Source: Spirochaetota bacterium (lineage in GTDB: Bacteria > Spirochaetota > UBA4802 > UBA5550). Taken from it: a stretch of 64,000 nt of DNA. A program made the position numbers and the translations under genes. The first letter of the stretch is position 1, and each line of letters begins with the position of its first letter. The stretch lies in NCBI GenBank assembly GCA_016928865.1, contig JAFGJX010000070.1, positions 38,541 through 102,540 on the forward strand, in the 5' to 3' direction. Below are positions 26,489 through 34,736 of the stretch, in pieces. Below the pieces are notes generated by a model that was given only the letters and a program-made list of their open reading frames with translations, was not told the origin of the DNA and did not search any database.

Positions 26489-27153
26489 AAGTGTGTGACG
26501 GCATCTATGCCTATGTGTGGAAGGGATATTTTGTTAATAACGCTAACATGTTCTATTTCGGGGATCCATTGAATATATTATTTGACCCCGGCCTGAAGGA
26601 TTACCTTGACGTTCGCTTCGAAGAGATGAAAAAAGACGGCCTGGATCCTTCATCGATACAATATGTGATAAACACCCATTCGCATCCGGATCACTTCGAG
26701 GGTTCGTTGCCGTTTGCCGAAAAAAAGATCCCGATAGGAATGCATGAGGATGAGATTTCCTTTTACAATAAAATCGGTCCCGCGTTCTTTCAGATGTTCG
26801 GCATGCCGTTCCCCGAGATAGATTTTAATATTGTGCTGCGCGAAGGAGTATGGGACGTCGCGGGGACAGGCCTGCAGATATACCTTACACCCGGTCATTC
26901 TCCCGGATCGATATGCCTGTACTGGAAAGAAAAAAAGGCGCTCATATGCGGAGATCTTATATTCGAGCAGAGCGTTGGCAGGGTTGATTTCCCCGGTGGA
27001 GACGGGAAACAGCTTATTGAAAGCATAAAACGAATGTCAGAGCTTGATATAGAATATCTCCTTCCGGGGCATATGAATATAATCACCGGGGCGCGCAACA
27101 TTAAAAACAATTTTGACATGATAGAAAAATATTATTTTTCAATGATGGAGTAA
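26485..27153 (+). CDS. Metallo-beta-lactamase-fold hydrolase
   Basis: 222 residues from the ATG at 26485, preceded by GGAG and AAGG and overlapping the glycosylase stop; the frame is open 12 codons upstream. Zinc-binding motif THSHPDHFEG (HxHxDH) near residue 63, then HSPGS, GDLIFEQSVGRVDFPGGD and LPGHM. The pattern is that of glyoxalase II-like and related MBL hydrolases. The substrate is unknown. Coupling to the glycosylase may be only organisational. Confidence 0.88.
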   Translation: MKVCDGIYAYVWKGYFVNNANMFYFGDPLNILFDPGLKDYLDVRFEEMKKDGLDPSSIQYVINTHSHPDHFEGSLPFAEKKIPIGMHEDEISFYNKIGPAFFQMFGMPFPEIDFNIVLREGVWDVAGTGLQIYLTPGHSPGSICLYWKEKKALICGDLIFEQSVGRVDFPGGDGKQLIESIKRMSELDIEYLLPGHMNIITGARNIKNNFDMIEKYYFSMME

Positions 27154-27328
27154 TCCGCCATCCGGTTCCGGCTGTCATAGCAGGAAGGGCTGCATCGTCG
27201 ACACCAATATTCCCAGGTCTTGAAAAATATTTATTTTTTTTTGAACCCTGGACCCTCTTTTCGGGTCAAACAGATGTAAAAATCAAATGAGTACATGCCG
27301 TATATTTTCCGTGCGGCATGGAGGAAAT

Positions 27329-27346
27329 TGAAACTGACGTGTCAGT
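27329..27346. promoter_or_regulatory. Perfect 18-base palindrome, probable repressor operator
   Basis: AAACTGAC-GT-GTCAGTTT is a perfect 8-base inverted repeat around GT, five bases before a TTGACA box. Length and symmetry fit a TetR-family operator. No TetR-family gene is in the window, so the regulator is unknown. Confidence 0.6.
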
Positions 27347-27351
27347 TTATT

Positions 27352-27381
27352 GCTTGACATTTAGAGGAGCATAATTTTGTA
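27352..27381 (+). promoter_or_regulatory. Putative sigma-70-type promoter for START-domain gene
   Basis: A consensus TTGACA at 27352-27357 is followed at 18 bases by TTGTAT, a poor -10; other candidate -10 hexamers have wrong spacing. The position next to the palindrome supports a regulated promoter. Confidence 0.4.
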
Positions 27382-27497
27382 TTCTTTTTAATATTAAGTA
27401 GCAATGGGCCTGTATGATCGGTGCCCGCTCACGTGATAATCAATCGGACCGCAAATTGATGATTATCAAAAAATAAATAATTCCTGGGGAGGTTTAT

Positions 27498-28214
27498 ATG
27501 TTTAAGAGGGTCTCTTGTCTAATCGCTGTTATCATGGCATCCGTTGCCTTTACAGGCAGCAACATCAATGCAGCCGGAAAGTATCAATGGAAGGCAGAAG
27601 GAATCAAGGATGGCTCAATGGTTTACACAAGCCCGGTAGCAGGCAAAGAATATATCGCCGCACGGGCAGTTAGAGTCATTCCCGCGAGGATGGAAGTCAT
27701 CGGGATGGTGCTGCGGGACGTTGAAAATTATAACAAGTGGATGAAAGACTGTACGCAAACAAAAATCCTGAAAGTTGTAGATGATAAGAACGACACGTTT
27801 ATAGTCTGGTTCCATCAGCACGTCATGCTTCTGACAGACCGCGACATGGTTCTCAAATCTTTTGTCAAGCTTGACTACCCGAATGGAAAGAGCGAGATAA
27901 CAGCTGTATCCACAAAAGAGATGGATTACGATTCCGGGAAAAAGCTGGTCAGGATGCCTACTTTTTACTCGCACTTCCTTCTCGAGTGGATTGACCGCGA
28001 ACACACGCGCGTGACTTTTACCATAGATCCGGACCTGGACAAGGGCGTGCCTATCGGTATTGCGAACTCAACAATCAAGGGTATCCCGGGCAAGTCACTT
28101 GAGGGCCTTGCGAAAATGGTTAAGAAGAAGGATTATATCGAGAGCGCAAAAATATCCAAGTACAATAAAATGATAAACGACAATATCAAAAAAGGATATC
28201 TCAAAGAAAATTAA
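27498..28214 (+). CDS. Exported START/SRPBCC-domain lipid-binding protein
   Basis: 238 residues with a signal peptide (hydrophobic residues 6-20, cleavage near NAA-GKY). The body fits the START/polyketide-cyclase helix-grip fold: MEVIGMVLRDVENYNKWMKDCTQTKIL, HQHVMLLTDRDMVLKSFV, then a C-terminal long helix. Such periplasmic START proteins bind hydrophobic ligands; ligand unknown. The ribosome-binding site GGGGAGG is strong. It is monocistronic, flanked by a promoter/operator upstream and a terminator downstream, so it appears individually regulated. Confidence 0.75.
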   Translation: MFKRVSCLIAVIMASVAFTGSNINAAGKYQWKAEGIKDGSMVYTSPVAGKEYIAARAVRVIPARMEVIGMVLRDVENYNKWMKDCTQTKILKVVDDKNDTFIVWFHQHVMLLTDRDMVLKSFVKLDYPNGKSEITAVSTKEMDYDSGKKLVRMPTFYSHFLLEWIDREHTRVTFTIDPDLDKGVPIGIANSTIKGIPGKSLEGLAKMVKKKDYIESAKISKYNKMINDNIKKGYLKEN

Positions 28215-28244
28215 GCGTTGCTGACAGACGTTTATTGAAAGTCC

Positions 28245-28283
28245 AGCCCACGCGTGTCCCTTAACCGGCAGCGTGGGCTTTTT
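28245..28283 (+). terminator. Rho-independent terminator of START gene
   Basis: AGCCCACGC (28245-28253) pairs perfectly with GCGTGGGCT (28271-28279), a 9-base GC-rich stem, followed by a U run ending near 28286. It lies 31 bases after the START stop codon. Confidence 0.88.
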
Positions 28284-28347
28284 ATTCCATCCTGCGGGAT
28301 CTGTGGCGGTACAGCACTAAGAAGCTATCCCGATAGGCCGGTAAAGC

Positions 28348-28406
28348 TTCGGGAAAAAGTGTTGAGCGAGCGAAAACTATCAGGGTTTTCAACGTTTTTT
28401 CCCGAA
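28348..28406. repeat. 18-base imperfect inverted repeat in convergent intergenic region
   Basis: TTCGGGAAAAAGTGTTGA (28348-28365) and TCAACGTTTTTTCCCGAA (28389-28406) pair along their full length in RNA if two G-U wobbles are allowed, with a 23-base loop. It lies between the START terminator and the patatin stop, so it may end the patatin transcript, though no U tract follows on that strand. Confidence 0.45.
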
Positions 28407-28460
28407 TCCGCATGCCGAAAAGCTTTTTTCCAACGCGTGACAAACCTGTTGGGAAAATCT

Positions 28461-29537
28461 CTAAGGCTGATATCTTTTGACCATTGTTCTGATCTTACCC
28501 GAAAGAAGAGCTTCGTAGAATTCTTCTCCCATATGCCTGCCGGCCTCGATCGATTTCTTCCAGTATGTCAAACGTTCCGCGTCGTGTCCGGAGAATTTCA
28601 TGAAGTCATTCCGGTCTGGTATTTTCCCATACGGCAGGTTGTCGACGAAATGCCTTGACGGAGACACGATAAGGACGTTCCGCATATTTGATTTTTTCGC
28701 CTTTCGCCAGGGAAGGTGTTTGTCAAGCCATCCGGGGATGACAGATTCGCTGTAGTGAGGAAAGAGCACAATGCGGTCAGGATCGGGGTCGAGAGGGATA
28801 TCAAGCTGATAATCAATCATGCCGCCGTCTCGATACACGCCCTCCGGCGCGCCGGGAATGCCGGAGACGCCGTCCATCACCATAGGAATAGAGCCCGATG
28901 CCATTATGGCAGGCTTGAGGTTGCTCCTGTCGAGCGGAACCCGGCGCAGAGAAAAGCCCTTCATGTCATAAAACGGTGGCGCTTCGCGCCGGTCATAGAA
29001 AAGGGTCCGACTGAAGAAAAGCCCCATCATGTGCCGCGAAATGATATTGCACACGCTTGCCAGAACCATCCCTATTGCGAGAGGAGGACGGGACGCCGCC
29101 TTGAAAATGTGCCGGGAACTGACGGCCAGCATATTGAGCCGGAGGTACGGATGCTTCAGGATCATTTGCACGGCATCATCATGGACGTATCGGTCAAGTA
29201 TGACCCGGCTCGCGCCTGAAACCTCTTCAGCCGTTGGAAATTTCGAATAATGCTGATCGAGATATGCTTCCTCGAAAAGATCGATTGACTTTACCGGATC
29301 AGCCTGGCAAATCGCTGCAAAACGCCAGGAGCCGATTGATGATCCCAGCAGGAATAACGGTTCTTTCCTCTCTGAAAAGATCGTGCCAAAGAGGATTCGG
29401 TCGATGCCGCCGAGCACCAGCCACTTGGGGCCGCCGGCCGCTCCCGGGATGACACGCACCCGGTCAGGATTCAGGCCCTCGTCCCTGATAATTTCCAGTG
29501 CGCGGTCACCGGCGATGAAAGAGATATTTTTAAGCAT
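28461..29537 (-). CDS. Patatin-like phospholipase
   Basis: 358 residues from the ATG at 29537 (an upstream ATG at 29603 is in frame). The oxyanion-hole segment PGAAGGPKWLVLGG, nucleophile elbow GSSIG (Ser67) and the catalytic Asp motif YRDGG are present, giving the Ser-Asp dyad of patatins. No signal peptide in the shorter form. Probable acyl-lipid hydrolase acting on membrane lipids; no secretion partner nearby. It is convergent with the START-domain gene and divergent from the CysRS-like gene. Confidence 0.85.
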   Translation of the reverse strand: MLKNISFIAGDRALEIIRDEGLNPDRVRVIPGAAGGPKWLVLGGIDRILFGTIFSERKEPLFLLGSSIGSWRFAAICQADPVKSIDLFEEAYLDQHYSKFPTAEEVSGASRVILDRYVHDDAVQMILKHPYLRLNMLAVSSRHIFKAASRPPLAIGMVLASVCNIISRHMMGLFFSRTLFYDRREAPPFYDMKGFSLRRVPLDRSNLKPAIMASGSIPMVMDGVSGIPGAPEGVYRDGGMIDYQLDIPLDPDPDRIVLFPHYSESVIPGWLDKHLPWRKAKKSNMRNVLIVSPSRHFVDNLPYGKIPDRNDFMKFSGHDAERLTYWKKSIEAGRHMGEEFYEALLSGKIRTMVKRYQP

Positions 29538-29721
29538 GGCGATCAAGTACGAATAAAAATCGGCGGAGACAAGAATGTCAATTAATAAATATTCCAAAGA
29601 CATTGAAATGCTGATCCAATTCAGATTCTATTGACTTTTTTTTCATGATGATTATTATTGCACAGTATGATAAACGACACGCTTAACACGACAGTCGCAC
29701 CATATATGACGAGGACCACGC

Positions 29722-30954
29722 ATGCTGATGCTCTATAACACCATGACTCGCCGGAAAGAGGCTTTCGTGCCTCGGGATCCTTCCGCGGCAACGATTTTTA
29801 CCTGCGGTCCATCCATATACCAGCGGCCGCACATCGGCAATTACCGTACTTTCATGTATGAGGATATTCTCCAGAAATATCTTGAATACAGGGGCTATAA
29901 AGTCGATCGCGCCATGCCCCTCACCGACATAGAGGACAAGACGATACTTGAGGCGGTCAAGAAAGGCGAACACATTGACATAATCACCGGCAGCGTGGAG
30001 AAGATATTTTTGGAGGAGGCGAAAAAGCTCAAAATACGTCTCCCTAAAAAAACAGCACGCTCTTCTGCATGCGTCGATTCCGCAGTCCGTCTGATTGAAC
30101 GGCTCATTGATACCGGTCATGCGTATTGGCATAATGGTGATGTTTTTTTCGATCCTCTCACTCACAAAGGATTTGGCAGGCTTTATGGACTCGACATGAA
30201 ACAATGGCCACGCAGAAAAGCCAGGTTTCGCCGCGACACCTACCGGGGAAACCGTTGGAACCGGGGAGACTTCATACTCTGGCACGGGTACAGGGAGGGC
30301 GACATCTCGACCTGGGGGACTCGCATCGGCAAGGGAAGACCATCGTGGAATATACAGGACCCATCCATCATTATCAGACATCTGGGCGGTGAAATCGATA
30401 TTAATTGCGGCGGAATTGACAATATCTACCGCCATCATGATTACAACATCGCGATCATGGAATCGTATACGGGAAGGGCCTTTGCGAATTACTACATGCA
30501 CGGCGAGCATCTTATAGTTAATGGAAAGCCAATGTCGAAAAGCAGGGGTAATATCGTTTATCCCGAGGATATATTTCGCCGGAAATTCGCCGCGCCAGAG
30601 CTGCGATTTTACCTTTTTTACACGCACTACCGTTCGCGCCTCAATTATACCCCTGACCGGTTTAAAAAGTCATCTGCTCTGATCGCAGATTTCAGATCTA
30701 TTGCACACGAACTGACCGGTTACCCGGGAAAGGGTAAAAGTCGGAACCCTGAAATTGCTTCACATATCACGGCGCTGCGGCGAGAATTCGATGACGCCAT
30801 GGATGATGATCTTGACGCCGGAACGGCTTTTGACGCAATGTATCGCATATTGAAAAAGTTAATTGGTCTCAAAAATGGATTTACTGCCGCTGACACAAAG
30901 TCGCTCTCATCAACTCTCAAAAATATTGATGAGGTTTTTGGAGTTATATTTTAG
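29722..30954 (+). CDS. Divergent cysteinyl-tRNA synthetase-like protein with two zinc ligands lost
   Basis: 410 residues, about 50 shorter than normal CysRS. The class I core aligns throughout: TCGPSIYQRPHIGN (HIGH region), TDIEDKTI, WGTRIGKGRPSWNI, KPMSKSRGN (KMSKS) and YRSRLNYTPD. Of the four zinc ligands of E. coli CysRS, Cys28 and one His (H238) are kept, but Cys209 is D213 and Glu238 is N242. The C-terminal anticodon-binding helices appear to be missing after DEVFGVIF. It may be the sole CysRS, a paralogue, or a ligase such as the MshC type; the zinc loss makes ordinary cysteine discrimination doubtful. Confidence 0.7.
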   Translation: MLMLYNTMTRRKEAFVPRDPSAATIFTCGPSIYQRPHIGNYRTFMYEDILQKYLEYRGYKVDRAMPLTDIEDKTILEAVKKGEHIDIITGSVEKIFLEEAKKLKIRLPKKTARSSACVDSAVRLIERLIDTGHAYWHNGDVFFDPLTHKGFGRLYGLDMKQWPRRKARFRRDTYRGNRWNRGDFILWHGYREGDISTWGTRIGKGRPSWNIQDPSIIIRHLGGEIDINCGGIDNIYRHHDYNIAIMESYTGRAFANYYMHGEHLIVNGKPMSKSRGNIVYPEDIFRRKFAAPELRFYLFYTHYRSRLNYTPDRFKKSSALIADFRSIAHELTGYPGKGKSRNPEIASHITALRREFDDAMDDDLDAGTAFDAMYRILKKLIGLKNGFTAADTKSLSSTLKNIDEVFGVIF

Positions 30955-31022
30955 CGCTCATACCAGGCCGCCGCAGGTCTATATATGTCACGTATAACAT
31001 GAAAAAGCCGGAGGAGAGGCCC

Positions 31023-31496
31023 ATGCACATTACATTTCGCAATATGATTATCCTCCTTGCTCTTGGCATTGCCGCGGACATTGCCATATGGCCGGATCAG
31101 GCTGATGGTAATTCAGATCTATTCAATGCATGTACCGCTCAGTGCGCTCCCCTTGAAGGAGAGGCGAGGGCGCGCTGCATAAACACCTGCATGAGGACGA
31201 AAAAGAAAAACCGACCGGTAGGCGAGAATGCCGTTAAACAAAAGATGAAGGCTTGCGAAGACCGGTGCGCTTCATACCAGGGGCTGGAGAGGGTCCGCTG
31301 CATCAGGATCTGCCTTGATATTAAAAGCGAACAGGGAAACTCTACTCCCCATAAGATAGATGCCGCCAGCGTCCAGGAGAAAGACATCTGCGAAAGCAGG
31401 TGCGCGGGTCTTTCAGGGGTCATAAAAGAAAAATGCGTGGTCAGATGCAAAAGGAAAACAAAATTTGATGGCGGAACGTCGGCTGAAACCGATTAA
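31023..31496 (+). CDS. Secreted or periplasmic protein with three twin-CX3C repeats
   Basis: 157 residues from the ATG at 31023, which follows GGAGGAG directly; an ATG 8 codons upstream lacks one. A signal-type hydrophobic stretch covers residues 8-23. Three modules each carry C-x3-C-x10-C-x3-C: Cys37/41/52/56, 78/82/93/97 and 123/127/138/142. The pattern implies helical hairpins pinned by two disulfides, as in eukaryotic small Tim chaperones and CHCH proteins, here in tandem; homology is not claimed. I do not know a named bacterial family for it. Not clearly in an operon. Confidence 0.72.
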   Translation: MHITFRNMIILLALGIAADIAIWPDQADGNSDLFNACTAQCAPLEGEARARCINTCMRTKKKNRPVGENAVKQKMKACEDRCASYQGLERVRCIRICLDIKSEQGNSTPHKIDAASVQEKDICESRCAGLSGVIKEKCVVRCKRKTKFDGGTSAETD

Positions 31497-31577
31497 AAAA
31501 TCGTTCCGGATCAAATTTTTGTATAGATTTTTTAGCTTGCCTGTAATACATTAATACATGCGTCAGGCAGGGTTATC

Positions 31578-32162
31578 ATGAGACGAATTATCGCTGCAAT
31601 CATAATGGTCCTCGCATCACTTGGATTTCTCACCTGTGAAAGGGTTGATATGCATACCCTTGCAACACTGGGCCTCGCCCCGAAAACGGTTATTTACATT
31701 TACCCGATTGAAAATTTCAATGGCGATCTCGGGGGAAGGGATAGCGTAGACGATTATTGCAACAACCAGGGTCTGGCGTATCAGGCCGCCCTGAAGGTCT
31801 CCACCGTCAGAGGTTTTATAAGCATGTCCCAATTGGACGAGCTCAGATTTACTCTGCCAGTCGAATTCTGGTATTATCCCGTTGTCGGCGTCTCCCCGAC
31901 AATGCAGCTGTCCGTGATCGCCAATTCGTGGCTGGGTATGCTTGACGGGGATATCGTCACCGGCATCGATACAGCGGTGGGCATAGGCGGCATGGTATGG
32001 TGGTCGGGAAGCAATGCCGATGGCAGTTTTAATGCTGACTACAACTGCCAGAACTGGAGCAGCATGGATCCCGCTCAACTTGGACAGGTCGGCGCCAATG
32101 GCTTTGCTTCAACCACCGCAACCTGCGATTCAACCGCCTACCTGCTCTGCATAGCGTACTGA
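31578..32162 (+). CDS. DUF1554/endostatin-like outer-membrane lipoprotein
   Basis: 194 residues. Signal peptide with a lipobox-like LGFLTC (Cys20), tolerated in spirochaetes. The mature part matches the Leptospira Len/Lfh endostatin-like family pattern: FNGDLGGRDSVDDYC near residue 48, VRGFISMS, WWSGSNADGSF, NCQNWSS and a late TATCDSTAYLLC. Leptospira homologues (LenA and relatives) bind factor H, laminin or fibronectin; here the fold may have an ancestral adhesion role. The four mature Cys probably form disulfides. Confidence 0.72.
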   Translation: MRRIIAAIIMVLASLGFLTCERVDMHTLATLGLAPKTVIYIYPIENFNGDLGGRDSVDDYCNNQGLAYQAALKVSTVRGFISMSQLDELRFTLPVEFWYYPVVGVSPTMQLSVIANSWLGMLDGDIVTGIDTAVGIGGMVWWSGSNADGSFNADYNCQNWSSMDPAQLGQVGANGFASTTATCDSTAYLLCIAY

Positions 32163-32235
32163 CGCAGCATTATTCGCCTGCAGCATCATCTCCGCACACG
32201 CCAGACAAACCAGCGTATAATTCATGAAATTTTGC

Positions 32236-32265
32236 TTGATATATATCATATTGATTTAGTATATA
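32236..32265 (+). promoter_or_regulatory. Putative eno promoter
   Basis: TTGATA (32236-32241) and TATATA (32260-32265) are separated by 18 bases, 56 bases before the eno start. An inverted repeat GACAG-N9-CTGTC follows at 32284-32302, in the leader. Confidence 0.4.
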
Positions 32266-32266
32266 G

Positions 32267-34040
<1,774 letters not shown>

Positions 34041-34088
34041 AACGTCTTGCGGCCTGATGCGATGATTCCGGTTCGTGATGATTGAAGC

Positions 34089-34736
34089 ATGATGAAAACT
34101 GAAATTATCATAATAAAAAAGCTGAAAAAAGACGGAACCATCGATTCATCAATATCAAACCGTCTCGCAGCAGACATCCAGAACGGCAATACCGTTCTCA
34201 TGCCGGTTGACATGATTTACGGTCTTGTTGCCCTGGACTCGCCTGAATGCCGGGAATCCATAAGCCGCATCATCGGGTACGACGAGGATAAATTCGTTCG
34301 AATGATATCATCCTTCAAGATGCTCGACGAGGTCGCTACAATTGACAAGCTTGCGTTCGATTTTCTCCACAGGATCTGGCCGGGAGAGCTGGTCGTCTAT
34401 GTTGAAAACCATCGGAAAAAAGGCGTGCCGGTATCGGTGAGGATGCCAAAGAGCAGATACCAGCAGGAGATTATTGATAACGTGGGAAGGCCCCTTATCA
34501 ATGCATCATGCCAGCTACCCGGCAAGCACCCGATCTACCTCAAGAAGGACCTTATCAAGGCATACGAGGGGAAAATCAACACCATTTTTATCATCGAGGA
34601 ATTCTGCAAGGAGCATACGCTCCCTTCCGTTGTCGATATAAGCCGAGGAACTCTTGATGTCATTCATGAGGGAAAGGTGTCGGCGGAAGAGATAAAGTCG
34701 CTCTATTTTCTCGGCAAGGACGACCAGGTTCTTTGA
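34089..34736 (+). CDS. TsaC/YrdC/Sua5-like protein, divergent
   Basis: 215 residues. VLMPVDMIYGLVA matches the nucleotide-binding YPTxTxYGLG strand-loop, VSVRMPKS the central SxRxP, and PSVVDIS the late PSTVVD motif. The KxR signature of active threonylcarbamoyl-AMP synthases, expected in the LKQRP region, is replaced by GYDEDK, and the SAN motif is ASCQ. It may be a YciO-type paralogue or a degenerate TsaC; another TsaC would then be elsewhere. The following gene starts by TTG overlapping its stop. Confidence 0.6.
   Translation: MMKTEIIIIKKLKKDGTIDSSISNRLAADIQNGNTVLMPVDMIYGLVALDSPECRESISRIIGYDEDKFVRMISSFKMLDEVATIDKLAFDFLHRIWPGELVVYVENHRKKGVPVSVRMPKSRYQQEIIDNVGRPLINASCQLPGKHPIYLKKDLIKAYEGKINTIFIIEEFCKEHTLPSVVDISRGTLDVIHEGKVSAEEIKSLYFLGKDDQVL

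Larger units (their letters stand above)
27154..27497 (+). other. Intergenic region upstream of START-domain gene
   Basis: 344 bases without a gene. It contains a strong 18-base palindrome and a TTGACA element (listed separately) and otherwise AT-rich sequence. The START gene's ribosome-binding site GGGGAGG is at its end. Confidence 0.75.
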
